Positions 1 through 10,629 of a DNA stretch of 64,000 nucleotides are shown piece by piece (positions within the stretch are counted from its first letter, which is position 1; each line of letters begins with the position of its first letter). A program made the position numbers and the translations under genes. The notes beneath the pieces are model-generated. The model worked only from the letters and a program-made list of their open reading frames with translations, was not told the DNA's origin and did no database searches. The stretch is from Lachnospiraceae bacterium (GTDB lineage Bacteria; Bacillota; Clostridia; Lachnospirales; Lachnospiraceae): the NCBI GenBank assembly GCA_017479935.1, contig JAFVBO010000097.1, positions 1 to 64,000 of the forward strand. The letters run 5' to 3'.

Positions 1-1
1 A

Positions 2-3000
2 ACAGAAACGACCGTCAGCGCCCTGAAGGGCGGCAATGGTGGCATAATCACCATTCAAGGCAGCGCAAATGTCGAGGCTGTCGGCGGTGACGGCGCGGCC
101 GGTATCGGTGGCGGCAATCTGGGCGATGGCGGAACGATTACCATTGAGAGCGGTACGGTGAAAGCAACAGCTGGTCTTGGAAGCGCCGGTATTGGCGGTG
201 GCGCTGGATATGTGTCATTTGATGGCGAAGATGCCTACCGGGGAGGCACAGGCGGCAGCATCACCATAAAGGGCGGCAAAGTCACGGCTGTCGGAGGCGA
301 CACCATGAGCGAAACATCCTTCATGGGTGGTGCCGGCATCGGCGGTGGCTACCATGGCGCTGCGTCCTATACGCAAAGCAGCATCACGATCTCAGGCGGT
401 GAGGTAACCGCCACCGGAGGCAAAAGCGGCGGTGCCGGTATCGGCAGCGGAAGCGAGGCTGTAGAAACAGGGACTATCCTGATCAGCGGCGGAACGATTT
501 CTGCCGATACTGTGGCAGGAGGCACGGGTGCCGGTATTGGCAGCGGTTATAAGGCTCCCGGCGGAACAATCCATATTACCGGCGGTACCATCGTGAAAGC
601 CGCGGGCGGTAATTTAAGCGCCGGCATTGGTGGAAGCTATCAATCTTCCGCCGGATCCATCAACATCTCCGGCGCAGCGGATATAAAGAACGCTTCCGGC
701 GGTGTAGGCGGTGCCGGCATTGGCGGCGGTGCGAACGGAACGAATACGGTTTCTGAAAACTGGAAAATTCTAATTGACGGAACGACTTCCGTAGTCGCGT
801 GGGGCGGTGCGGATTTTAACACAACGGTAACGGAAAATGGAGCCCAGGTGGAAAAGAAACTTGGCGCAGGCGCCGGAATCGGAGGCGGCCAGGGAAACGA
901 CGGCGGTTCCATCACCATACAGGGAAGCACCAGCATTCAGGCAGCTGGCGGGACCGGCACAAACGGCGGCGCTGCCGGTATCGGCGGCGGTGCAAAAGCA
1001 GCCGGTGGCAGTATCACCATCACTACAAATGGCAACATCGTGGCGCAGGGCGGTCAAAACAGCGCGGGTATCGGCGGCGGCCAGAATGGCGCAGGCGGCA
1101 CGATCAAGATCAGCAACGCCACAATCTCCGCGGTTGGCGGCGACGGCGGCGCCGGGATCGGCGGCGGCGCAAATAACGGCGGTTCCATCACCATAAGCAG
1201 TGGCATCATTACCGCAACAGGCAACGAAGGCGGTGCCGGCATAGGTGGTGGCAATTCGGGAAATGGCGGATCCATCACCATTTCCGGCGGCACAATCTCC
1301 GCGTCAGGCCTCGTCGGAGGTGCCGGTATTGGCGGCGGCCGTGGAGGTGCCGGCTCTGCATCTGGAAGCAAAATCGAAATCTCCGGTGATACCGTGATCA
1401 CCCAGGCGTCAGGACGCGCGGGTGGCGCGGGTATTGGCGGTGGATTAGACGGCGCGGGCGGCACGATTGAGATTGCAGGAAGCGCAAACGTCAAAATGGC
1501 TAAGGGCGGCGCAGGTGCCGCAGGCATTGGCGGCGGTGAAAACAATCCTGCCAAAACCAAGGGTTTCGTGGATGGCGGCACCATCACGATTAGCGGCACG
1601 GCAGCTGTTGTTGCGCAAGGTGGCGGAATCTTCCAGGAGGGAGATACCGTACACGGGAGCGGCGCCGGTATTGGCGGCGGCTATGGCGGATCCGGCGGCA
1701 GCATCACCATAAAGAACGATCCGTCCATTACAGCCATTGGTGGCTGGAGAGCAGCCGGCATTGGCGGCGGTGACGGAGGCACGGGCGGCACCATCCTCAT
1801 CTCAGGAGGTACCATAAAAAAGGCCCAGGGTGGCTTTATAGAGTTGAATGACGGGAGCGAGAGCTTTGACAGAGGTGCCGGCATTGGCGGCGGCGCCGGG
1901 TGTGACGGCGGCAGCATCACCATTTCCGGCGGTACGATTCTGGAGGCAGCCGGTGGTACTCTTGCCGCGGGCATTGGTGGCGGCGAAGGAGGATCCGGCG
2001 GCAGTATCACTATCTCCGGTGGTACGATCCAGAAAGCGGCCGGCGGTGAAACAGGTGGCGCCGGTATTGGCGGCGGCAACGGCGGCGCAGGCTCGGCGGA
2101 TAACGGACAGATTTCTATTTCCGGTGGCGAGATCCAAAACGCGCAAGGCGGTTTTGGCGCGGCAGGCATTGGCGGCGGTTCTACAGCCTCTGGTGGTACG
2201 ATTACCATTTCCGGTACGGCTATCGTGACAGCTGTGGGCGGTGAAAAGATCGTACTGCAGGAAACGGAATACGGCGGCGGAGCAGGTATCGGCGGTGGTC
2301 TGCTCGGAACAGGCGGAAAAATCACCATCAGCGGCGGTACTGTAACGGCATCCGGTGGCTGGCGCAGCGCGGGTATCGGCAGCGGCCAGAGCGCTGATGG
2401 CGGTGAGATTATCATTTCCGGCGGCGAGGTGAAGAAAGCTCTTGGCGGCTATGGCGGTGCGGGTATCGGAGGCGGTTATTATGGAAAGGGTGGAACCATC
2501 CTGATTTCAGCTGGTACCATTACAAGCAGCAAGGGCGGTCAGGCCGGCGCCGGTATTGGCGGCGGTATATTCGCTGAAGGTGGCCAGATCACGATATCCG
2601 GCGGCACTATTCTTCATACCGAAGGTGGTACGTTGGCGGCCGGCATTGGCGGTGGCCAGCAGGGAAGCAGCGGAACCATCATCATCAAAGGAAATGCTGT
2701 CATTCAGGCTGCTGACGGTGATTATGGCGCATTAGGCGGCTGGGGCGCGGCTGGTATCGGCGGTGGCCTGTTGGCGAGCGGCGCAACCATCGATATCAGT
2801 GGTTCAGCTGTAGTCTCTGCCAAGGGCGGTCATAATCTGATAGGCAGCGGAACCCCTTATCCTGGCGGCGCAGGAATCGGAGGCGGAAGCAAAGGAGCCG
2901 GCGGCACTATCTCTATTACCGGCGGTACCGTTGAGGCAGCAGGCGATGGCGGCGGCATGGCCATAGGGGCCGGCGGCGAGAGCACAGATACCGGCACCTT

Positions 3001-6000
3001 AAGCTTTGGAAGTTTTCTGGCCAAGGTTACGGCCGGAGCAGACAAGGCAAGCGCTGTTCTGGCAGACGCCAGCGAGCGTATACAGAACTGTCTGGAAAAC
3101 ATCTACGCGAAAATCGAGCTATGTCAACCACATGCGTTTTCCGCCGGTTCGATTATAACGGAGACTCATCATAGCGGAAATTGCCGGTACTGCGGACTGA
3201 ATCTGCAAAACGAGGCGCACCGTTTCATAGACGGCGTCTGTGTGTGCGGCGCGGTTCAGGCCTTGTATCGCACAGAAGAAGGCAGCACAGCCGTTAAGGT
3301 ATGCCTGCCGGCCAGAAGTGATGTGACAACTCTTTCCGGATCGGATTGGAACAAGGGTTGGTATGTAGTGACGGCAGATACAAAGATTGAATCGCGTATC
3401 ACGGTATCCGGAGATGTAAAACTGATTCTGACCGATGGCGTGACGCTCTTGGCTGTGAAAGGCATCACGGTAGAAGGCAACAGTAGCCTGTCGATTTATG
3501 AAGGAAAACTGGGATCTTCCGGTACGGTGGAAGGCAGCGGAATGCTGACCGCCGGAAAAGACGGCAATTCCTTGACCTGCGAAGACGCTGCGGCCGGTAT
3601 TGGCGGCACAAGCGGAGCCGCGGGCGGCACGGTTGTAATCCATGGTGGCACCGTTGCTGCCTGGGGCGGCAAAGGCGGTGCCGGTATTGGCGGAGGCAAT
3701 GGCGGCGCGGGCGGAACGGTCACCATCTTAGGCGGCACGGTGGAGGCTTGCGGCGCGAATGGCGGCATGTCCATCGGCCACGGCAAAGGAAGTACGGAAA
3801 ACGGTACCTTAAGCTTCGGGTCATATCCTGTACGGGTGAAAGCCGGTACAGCTCCAAGCAACTCCGCACTTGTAAAAGCCGATGAGCGCATGGAGAAATG
3901 CTGGTCGAACAGCTATGCGCAGATCGAGCTTTGCGTGGATCACGTATTGGATTTTGAAAAAGCGGAAGCAACCAGTACCCATCACAGCGGTGACTGTTTG
4001 TACTGCGGCACGCAGCTTGCGGGGGAACCGCATGACTTTACAAACGGCGTCTGCGCCTGTGGCGCGGTTGTAGTTACCATTGTGAAAGAGGATGATAGCC
4101 TGACTGAGACGTTATGCCGTGCTTTGACGGATCTTTCCATCGTCCTGAACGATACCGGCTGGCACAAAGGCTGGTACGCGGTGTGTGCGGATACCAGGAT
4201 CGAATCCCGTATCACCGTTTCCGGGCAGGTGAACCTGGTTCTTTGCGATGACGTAAAGCTGGAAGCCATTAAGGGAATAACGGTGGAGAACGGCGGCAGT
4301 CTGACGATTTACGCGGGCAGCTCCGGAAGCGGCAGTTCCGTCCAGATGAATGGCACCGGTGTGCTCATCGCAGGCAAGGACAACAATACCCTATCCTGTG
4401 AAGCCGGATTGGCCAGTATCGGCGGAGACGGAAGCACGATCACTATCCATGGCGGTCAGGTGACAGCTGCGGGAGCTGACAATGCTCCGGGTGTCGGCGG
4501 AACGGGCAGCATAATAAATTTGAATTATGCTGAAAGCGTTAAGGAGACTATCTCTGTCACGGCCAGCTCTTATGCCGGTACGGTGAAACTCCTGAAGGGC
4601 TTTATGGACGGCTCTGACGGGGATCGGTTCCCGGCAGCTCCTACCGGTGTCAGTGATGATGTGAAAAACAATTTGGCTGGCAGATGGCTGATTGCGGAAG
4701 GAGTATTTGTTTCTCCCTGGCAGCAGCTGCAGAATGAAATCAACGCGGCATCGGACGGAGCTGTGATTACGCTGAAGGACGATGTGACAGCCTTGTCTTA
4801 TGAGACTGCTTTGCTCGTAGCAGCGGATCAGAACGTTGTGCTTGACCTGAATGGACATAGCATAAACCGAGGCCTGTCAGAAAGTACTGCGGTGGCGGAC
4901 GGCCATGTCATCTCGGTTCTGGGTAAACTGACGGTAACGGATAACACCCAGGCAAAGAACGGTCAGATCACCGGAGGAAACAATACGGCGTCGGGTGGCG
5001 GCGTTGTTGTTACCGGAGGAACCTTCCGGCTGGAAGGCGGAAGCATTACCGGCAATCAGGCTGGAAACGGCGGCGGTGTTTATTTGTCGGAAGGAAGTTT
5101 TGAGCTGTCCGGTGCCGGAATCGTTGCGGGCAACGTGGCCGGAAACGGCGGTGGCATCTTCATGGATGGCGGCAGCTTTGTGATGAATGGCGGCACGGTC
5201 AAAGAGAACACGGCCAACAGCTTCGGCGGCGGCATCTATCTGTCGAAAGGAAGTTTTGATCTGTCCGGCGATGGACGCATTTCGGACAACAAGGCCCAAA
5301 ATGGCGGCGGCGTGTTTGCCAAAGCTGATTTCAGTCTTTCCGGTGCAGCAAAGGTTGAAGGCAACCAGAATGCGAATAGCAAGCCAAGTAATATCCTGCT
5401 GTACTGTGACGCAGCGAATTTATCGGTTGGATCGCAGACCCGGATCAAAGTTTCCGATGCGCTGACCGGTACCAGTACCATCGGCATAAGCTATTGGTTT
5501 GAAGGGATCGGCGCGTCTGAACAACCAGAGGTTTTAGCGTTCACATCCGGTCTTTCCGGGAATGGAGAATATACGTATTTCACCAGCGACCTGGAAGGTT
5601 ATACGATCGGCAAAGACGCGGATGGCGAGGGCCTGTGGGGCAAGACCCGCAAGGTTACGCTGGCAGCAGGTACCGGCGGCTCTCTGGCTGTGGACAGAGA
5701 TCCGGCAGAATACCTGAAGGGTGAGACGGTAACGCTTACCGTAACGGTTTATGAAGCCAGTACGCTGACAAGCCTGACGTATACGGAAGAGAAAGAAGGC
5801 GCCTCTCCTGTTGCGATCACTTCGCAGGATCAGAACGGCCATTATGTTCTGACTATGCCTGCGAACAACATCACCATCCGGGCGGAGTTTGATTCCGACA
5901 TGTTCTATCTGGATGTGGAGGGCAACAGTCACAAAGTGGAGGAATTCCAGTTTGTGGGGAATGACACAAACATATTGGAAAACGGATGGTATGCGGTATA

Positions 6001-9000
6001 TGGTGATGTAACGGTCGATTCCACCCTGGAAGTGACCGGCAACAAAGTGAACCTGATCCTGTGTGACAATTCCGTTCTTCACGCAAACCAGACTGTTCAT
6101 GTTCCGGAGGGAATGGGCCTTACCATATGGGCTCAGTCTACAGGAGATCTGAAAGGAAGGCTTGAAGCACGCGACAGAGATGGGAGTTCGGCAGCGATCG
6201 GCGGCCTTCCAAGTGAATCAGCTGGTACCATCATCATCAATGGCGGCACTATCGATGCCAGAACGAGTGGATATTACGCCGCACCCATCGGAGGAGGCCA
6301 TAGTGGGAACGGAGGTACCATCATCATCAATGCCGGTACGATTGAAGCCATCAATACGCAAGACAGAGACTGGGCAGATCATGCTTCTGCCGCCGGCATT
6401 GGCGGAGGCCAGGGCGGAGATGGCGGTACAATCATCATCAACGGAGGAAAAATCCACGCGGTAGGCAACCGTTATGCTGCAGGTATCGGCGGCGGAACCC
6501 GGGGCGGCAGCGGTCAGATCACCATTAACGGAGGCGAAATTGACGCCAGCACACATGGCGGAAATTCTGCCTGCGGCGCTGGTATTGGCAGCGGGGAAAG
6601 AAGCAGTGAGCCTGTCGATATCACGATCACAGGAGGAACTATCTTTGCGTATGGTGGAGGGTACGGCGGTGCCGGTATCGGCGGCGGATTCCAAAGCGGC
6701 GAAGGTAAGATTACCATAAGCGGCGGAACCATTACAGCCCGCGGTGGAAATAATGGTGGCATTGTACCTTCGGGCGCCGGTATAGGAAGCGGTAATCAGG
6801 CTGGTACTCCCCTTGACCAGACACTTGAGGTTTTCATCAGCGGCGGCGAGATCGATGCCAGCGCAGCCATTGCCGCGGCAGGAATCGGCGGCGGCGGCTG
6901 GGCAGGAGGTGTGGAAGTAAAAGTCACCATTACAGGTGGCACCATCAAAGCGCAAGCAGGACGCGACTTCCAAGGCTATCCGACTGCAGTAGCCATCGGA
7001 AAGGGCTGTGGCGGAACAAATGAAACACATAATCTGGGTGAATTCAGCCTGGGAGATTACGCAGCCAGAGTGATGGCCGGGGACAACGAAGGCAATGCCG
7101 TTCTCGCCCGGTTTGACGAGAGAGCAACCATGTGCCAGACTCACTTATTCGCTAAAATTGAGCCTTGCACGGAGCACAGCTTCGAAGGATTGGCCTATGA
7201 CCATGACCAGAATGAACACTGGGAATTCTGTTCGGTCTGCGGAACCTTTAAGGAAGGCAGCAAGGAAGAACATCTATTCAATTCCGACGGTAAATGCGTC
7301 TGCGGCTATTCGCAGCAGACAGTGACATTCCCGGGCGTCACGAACGGAGAAGTAAGCGCTGTTTACGGCGATGCGGCTTTTACGCAGGAGGCAGAAACCG
7401 ATGGCAATGGTGTACTTCACTATTCCAGCAGCAATACAGACGTAGCGGAAGTTGATGAAGCGACAGGAGAGGTGACGGTCAAAAATGCCGGAGAAGCCGT
7501 CATAACGGCTTACGTGGCACCTACCTATGAATATGCCTCGAATTCCGGAAGCTATAAGCTGACGGTACAAAAGGCAATCGTGACGGTAACGCCGGACAGC
7601 CAGACAAAGGAATACGGCGAACCTGATCCTGAACTGACTTACAGCTATGAAGGTCTGCTTGGAAGTGATACGCTGTCCGGAAAACCGGATCGGGAAGCCG
7701 GTGAGGATTCCGGTTTCTATGCCATTACTCTGGGAACGTTGACAGCCGGCAGCAACTATATCCTTCGTCTTGCAGGCGGCGCAACCCTGACGATCAACAA
7801 ACCACCTGTCGGAAGCCTGAAGATAGGGACAAATGTTGTAAGCCCTGTCCCGGCGGATGAGACAAAGGCCTTCACCTTTACTGTCACGCTGACATCCGGA
7901 GAGCAGAAACTGAACGGCCTGTTTGGCACCATATTATTCGATGAAGATGGTAAGGCTCAGGTTACTGTCGCCGGAGGCAAAACGGTGACCATCCCCGAAA
8001 TCCCGGTTGGCACAGCCTACACGGTTGTACAAGCGGAAGAGGAGTTCTTTGTACTGACAGAAAAAACAGGAGACATCGGGACGATTATCGAAGAAGGCGC
8101 GGAAGCGTCCTTCACCAACGTCCGCAAGACTGGTAGTCTGGAAGTAAGTAAGACAGTTGTAAGCTCTACCGCCAGCGACAAACAGATTGGCTTTGCCTTC
8201 ACTATGACCCTGGATGATTCCACGATCAACGGAACATTTGGCGACATGACGTTTAAGGATGGCGCAGCTGTCTTTACCCTGTCCGATTCGCAGGAAATAA
8301 TCGCTTCGGGACTTCCGGCTGGCGTAGGTTATACCGTCACGGAAGAAACGGCGGATGGTTTCCTGATCACAGGGAAGACCGGAGATACTGGCATCATAAC
8401 AGAGACGGGATCGACGGTTTCGTTTACCAATACCAGACTGGAAGGCAGCCTGGTGGTCAGCCTGAACGTTGAAAGCGTTATAGCCGCGGACAAGGACAAG
8501 ACCTTTGCCTTCACGGTCACGCTTGACGATGAAAGTGTCAACGGCACGTACGGGGATATGACTTTCGAGAAGGGCATCGCTGTCTTTACCCTGAAGAACG
8601 GGGAGCAGAAGACAGCCGATTGCTTGAAAGAGGGCCTCACTTATACTGTGACGCAAACGAATGACGCGGACTTCGGTACGGCCATAGAAGGAGGCACCGG
8701 CAAGATCACCTCTACAACCCAAGCCGCAGTCTTCACCAACACGCGGAAGACCGGCAGCCTGGCAGTAAACAAAACGGTGGTCAGCTCTACCGCCAGCGAC
8801 AAACAAATTGGCTTTGCCTTCACCGTGACCCTGGACGATTCCACGATCAACGGAGCGTTTGGCGACATGACGTTTAAGAATGGCGCTGCAGTCTTTACCC
8901 TGTCCGATTCGCAGGAAATAACCGCTTCGGGACTTCCAATTGGCGTAGGCTATACGGTGACGGAAGAAACGACAGATGGTTTCCTGAACACAGAAAAGGC

Positions 9001-10312
9001 CGGGGATACAGGCACCATCACAGAGACAGTATCCACCGCTTCGTTCACCAATACCAAACTGGAAGGCAGCCTGGTGGTCAGTCTGAACGTTGAGAGCGTT
9101 ATAGCCTCGGACAAGGACAAGACCTTTGCCTTCACGGTCACGCTTGACGATGAAAGTGTCAATGGCACGTATGGGGATATGACTTTCGAGAACGGCGTCG
9201 CTGTCTTTACCCTGAAGGACGGAGAACAGAAGACGGCCGATGGCCTGGCACAAGGCATAACGTATACTGTGACGCAGACAGATGATGCGGACTTTGATAC
9301 GGCCACGGAAGGAGGCACCGGCACGATCAACGCTACAGCCCAAACCGCAGTCTTCACCAACACACGAAAGACCGGCAGTCTGGAGGTAAGTAAGACGGTT
9401 GTCAGCTCTACCGCCAGCGACAAACAGATTGACTTCGCCTTCACCGTGACCCTGGCTGATTCCACGATCAACGGAGCGTTTGGCGACATGACGTTTAAGG
9501 ATGGCACTGCTGCCTTTACCCTGTCCGATTCGCAGGAAATAATCGCTTCGGGACTTCCCGTCAGCATAGGCTATACGGTGACGGAAGAAACGGCGGATGG
9601 TTTCCTGAACACAGAAAAGGCTGGGGATACAGGCACCATAACGGAGACGGTATCCACGGCTTCGTTCACCAATACCAGGCTGTACACTGTAACATTTGAG
9701 ACCGGAGACGGCTCTGCCGTTGAAGCTCAGACTATCGCACATGGTGAAAAGGCAAACCGACCGGCAGACCCTGTCAGAGACAAGTACAGTTTCGAAGGCT
9801 GGTATGCCGATGAAGCTTTGGCAGAAGCCTTTGACTTTGACAAAGCCATCACCGAAGATCTGACCGTTTTTGCCAAATGGGAGCCTGTCATCTATCAGGT
9901 GATATCCGGCGGTAATTCTTCCTATACAAGGGGAAGCGGAACCGAAGTGACGGTTACCGTCAAACGCAGCGCAGCTGACGATACCTGCTTCAGCCACTTT
10001 ACAGGCGTTTCCATGGACGGCCGCACGCTGGAAAATGGTACGGACTACGACGCTATACCTGGCAGCACAGTCATCACCCTGAAGGCAGAAACGCTGAACA
10101 GGTTAACTGTTGGTGATCATACCATTACCATCCTGTTTGACGACAACCAGGTAAGTACAAACCTGACCGTCGAAGCATCGGGCGAAGAAACGAGTCCGAA
10201 CACCGGCTATATGGGCGGAAAAGGTTTCTGGTTTGCTCTTATGATCCTTTCCGGGCTGTTCTTGCTTGGATTAAGTGTCATCAAAATCAACCATGCAGCA
10301 GACATGAAATGA
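2..10312 (+). CDS. Giant modular cell-wall-anchored surface protein (5' partial)
   Basis: The reading frame is open from base 2, so the true start lies outside the window; at least 3436 codons are present. Modules in order: about 28 repeats of roughly 30 residues built on GGxIxIxGG...AGIGGG (2-3000), predicted to fold as a beta-helix; three short Cys-rich CxxC...CxCG modules (about 3180-3250, 4000-4060, 7225-7305); further glycine-rich repeats (3590-3830, 6190-7010); a polymorphic-outer-membrane-like GGGxY/GGGIF stretch (4980-5350); an InlB-type divergent repeat (5650-5890); a bacterial Ig-like domain (7320-7570); an MBG domain (7573-7797); six pilin-like/DUF7601-type domains (7806-9682); a Listeria-Bacteroides repeat (9683-9890); and an X2-like domain (9891-10180). 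The C-terminus has SPNTG (10193-10207), a hydrophobic helix and a basic tail, a sortase sorting signal. Inferred role: adhesin or carbohydrate-binding surface fibre. Ligand unknown. Confidence 0.9.
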   Translation, partial: TETTVSALKGGNGGIITIQGSANVEAVGGDGAAGIGGGNLGDGGTITIESGTVKATAGLGSAGIGGGAGYVSFDGEDAYRGGTGGSITIKGGKVTAVGGDTMSETSFMGGAGIGGGYHGAASYTQSSITISGGEVTATGGKSGGAGIGSGSEAVETGTILISGGTISADTVAGGTGAGIGSGYKAPGGTIHITGGTIVKAAGGNLSAGIGGSYQSSAGSINISGAADIKNASGGVGGAGIGGGANGTNTVSENWKILIDGTTSVVAWGGADFNTTVTENGAQVEKKLGAGAGIGGGQGNDGGSITIQGSTSIQAAGGTGTNGGAAGIGGGAKAAGGSITITTNGNIVAQGGQNSAGIGGGQNGAGGTIKISNATISAVGGDGGAGIGGGANNGGSITISSGIITATGNEGGAGIGGGNSGNGGSITISGGTISASGLVGGAGIGGGRGGAGSASGSKIEISGDTVITQASGRAGGAGIGGGLDGAGGTIEIAGSANVKMAKGGAGAAGIGGGENNPAKTKGFVDGGTITISGTAAVVAQGGGIFQEGDTVHGSGAGIGGGYGGSGGSITIKNDPSITAIGGWRAAGIGGGDGGTGGTILISGGTIKKAQGGFIELNDGSESFDRGAGIGGGAGCDGGSITISGGTILEAAGGTLAAGIGGGEGGSGGSITISGGTIQKAAGGETGGAGIGGGNGGAGSADNGQISISGGEIQNAQGGFGAAGIGGGSTASGGTITISGTAIVTAVGGEKIVLQETEYGGGAGIGGGLLGTGGKITISGGTVTASGGWRSAGIGSGQSADGGEIIISGGEVKKALGGYGGAGIGGGYYGKGGTILISAGTITSSKGGQAGAGIGGGIFAEGGQITISGGTILHTEGGTLAAGIGGGQQGSSGTIIIKGNAVIQAADGDYGALGGWGAAGIGGGLLASGATIDISGSAVVSAKGGHNLIGSGTPYPGGAGIGGGSKGAGGTISITGGTVEAAGDGGGMAIGAGGESTDTGTLSFGSFLAKVTAGADKASAVLADASERIQNCLENIYAKIELCQPHAFSAGSIITETHHSGNCRYCGLNLQNEAHRFIDGVCVCGAVQALYRTEEGSTAVKVCLPARSDVTTLSGSDWNKGWYVVTADTKIESRITVSGDVKLILTDGVTLLAVKGITVEGNSSLSIYEGKLGSSGTVEGSGMLTAGKDGNSLTCEDAAAGIGGTSGAAGGTVVIHGGTVAAWGGKGGAGIGGGNGGAGGTVTILGGTVEACGANGGMSIGHGKGSTENGTLSFGSYPVRVKAGTAPSNSALVKADERMEKCWSNSYAQIELCVDHVLDFEKAEATSTHHSGDCLYCGTQLAGEPHDFTNGVCACGAVVVTIVKEDDSLTETLCRALTDLSIVLNDTGWHKGWYAVCADTRIESRITVSGQVNLVLCDDVKLEAIKGITVENGGSLTIYAGSSGSGSSVQMNGTGVLIAGKDNNTLSCEAGLASIGGDGSTITIHGGQVTAAGADNAPGVGGTGSIINLNYAESVKETISVTASSYAGTVKLLKGFMDGSDGDRFPAAPTGVSDDVKNNLAGRWLIAEGVFVSPWQQLQNEINAASDGAVITLKDDVTALSYETALLVAADQNVVLDLNGHSINRGLSESTAVADGHVISVLGKLTVTDNTQAKNGQITGGNNTASGGGVVVTGGTFRLEGGSITGNQAGNGGGVYLSEGSFELSGAGIVAGNVAGNGGGIFMDGGSFVMNGGTVKENTANSFGGGIYLSKGSFDLSGDGRISDNKAQNGGGVFAKADFSLSGAAKVEGNQNANSKPSNILLYCDAANLSVGSQTRIKVSDALTGTSTIGISYWFEGIGASEQPEVLAFTSGLSGNGEYTYFTSDLEGYTIGKDADGEGLWGKTRKVTLAAGTGGSLAVDRDPAEYLKGETVTLTVTVYEASTLTSLTYTEEKEGASPVAITSQDQNGHYVLTMPANNITIRAEFDSDMFYLDVEGNSHKVEEFQFVGNDTNILENGWYAVYGDVTVDSTLEVTGNKVNLILCDNSVLHANQTVHVPEGMGLTIWAQSTGDLKGRLEARDRDGSSAAIGGLPSESAGTIIINGGTIDARTSGYYAAPIGGGHSGNGGTIIINAGTIEAINTQDRDWADHASAAGIGGGQGGDGGTIIINGGKIHAVGNRYAAGIGGGTRGGSGQITINGGEIDASTHGGNSACGAGIGSGERSSEPVDITITGGTIFAYGGGYGGAGIGGGFQSGEGKITISGGTITARGGNNGGIVPSGAGIGSGNQAGTPLDQTLEVFISGGEIDASAAIAAAGIGGGGWAGGVEVKVTITGGTIKAQAGRDFQGYPTAVAIGKGCGGTNETHNLGEFSLGDYAARVMAGDNEGNAVLARFDERATMCQTHLFAKIEPCTEHSFEGLAYDHDQNEHWEFCSVCGTFKEGSKEEHLFNSDGKCVCGYSQQTVTFPGVTNGEVSAVYGDAAFTQEAETDGNGVLHYSSSNTDVAEVDEATGEVTVKNAGEAVITAYVAPTYEYASNSGSYKLTVQKAIVTVTPDSQTKEYGEPDPELTYSYEGLLGSDTLSGKPDREAGEDSGFYAITLGTLTAGSNYILRLAGGATLTINKPPVGSLKIGTNVVSPVPADETKAFTFTVTLTSGEQKLNGLFGTILFDEDGKAQVTVAGGKTVTIPEIPVGTAYTVVQAEEEFFVLTEKTGDIGTIIEEGAEASFTNVRKTGSLEVSKTVVSSTASDKQIGFAFTMTLDDSTINGTFGDMTFKDGAAVFTLSDSQEIIASGLPAGVGYTVTEETADGFLITGKTGDTGIITETGSTVSFTNTRLEGSLVVSLNVESVIAADKDKTFAFTVTLDDESVNGTYGDMTFEKGIAVFTLKNGEQKTADCLKEGLTYTVTQTNDADFGTAIEGGTGKITSTTQAAVFTNTRKTGSLAVNKTVVSSTASDKQIGFAFTVTLDDSTINGAFGDMTFKNGAAVFTLSDSQEITASGLPIGVGYTVTEETTDGFLNTEKAGDTGTITETVSTASFTNTKLEGSLVVSLNVESVIASDKDKTFAFTVTLDDESVNGTYGDMTFENGVAVFTLKDGEQKTADGLAQGITYTVTQTDDADFDTATEGGTGTINATAQTAVFTNTRKTGSLEVSKTVVSSTASDKQIDFAFTVTLADSTINGAFGDMTFKDGTAAFTLSDSQEIIASGLPVSIGYTVTEETADGFLNTEKAGDTGTITETVSTASFTNTRLYTVTFETGDGSAVEAQTIAHGEKANRPADPVRDKYSFEGWYADEALAEAFDFDKAITEDLTVFAKWEPVIYQVISGGNSSYTRGSGTEVTVTVKRSAADDTCFSHFTGVSMDGRTLENGTDYDAIPGSTVITLKAETLNRLTVGDHTITILFDDNQVSTNLTVEASGEETSPNTGYMGGKGFWFALMILSGLFLLGLSVIKINHAADMK
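8132..9682 (+). repeat. 621-bp tandem repeat encoding paired pilin-like domains
   Basis: The unit consists of two related domains of about 103 residues (A and B). It repeats with an exact 621-bp period: the A copies start at about 8132, 8753 and 9374, with B copies between, giving A-B-A-B-A. Copies are nearly identical in DNA; the stretch encoding SSTASDKQI, for example, recurs at 8162, 8783 and 9404. A more diverged single domain precedes them at 7806-8131. Such identity points to recent duplication or gene conversion and predicts length variation between strains. Confidence 0.9.
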
Positions 10313-10350
10313 AAAACCTGATTGGAGCATCTGCCTGATCAGGTAGGCAA

Positions 10351-10397
10351 ACAACAAAACGGACTGTTGTATTTACTACAGCAGTCCGTTTTGTTGT
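10351..10397. terminator. Palindromic terminator after the surface protein
   Basis: A perfect 16-bp stem (ACAACAAAACGGACTG at 10351-10366 with its complement at 10382-10397) closes a 15-nt loop, 38 bp after the surface protein stop. The 3' arm is T-rich (TTTTGTTGT), consistent with intrinsic termination on the plus strand. The following 10398-10629 stretch holds no gene that I can recognise. Confidence 0.8.
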
Positions 10398-10629
10398 AAG
10401 TTGTAAAGTGAGTTTTTCTAATCGATCTGGGCTTGGGAACGGCTGCGGATCTCTGCAGCATTCCATCTATTCGTTAAAGCTGTGTTTCGCGAATAGATTC
10501 ATGCAGGGCAAATTGCTCTTCCGACAGACTGTTTTCCACAGGGTTTCACATAGCCCAGTTGTTTTTGATGGAAACGATAAGCTGTGATTTGCTGTTGTTC
10601 AGTTACATTTTAGTGGAGGTTTTATTCTC

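Noticed and set aside
1054..2415. Pro-rich minus-strand frames opposite the glycine repeats
   Set aside because: Pro/Ile-rich translations (PPPMPAPP) are the mirror of GGxGIGGG codons in the real gene.
7934..9997. 687-codon open frame on the minus strand
   Set aside because: It is antisense to the tandem pilin-like repeats of the surface protein; its length follows from repeat codon bias, and it has no ribosome-binding site or recognisable domain.
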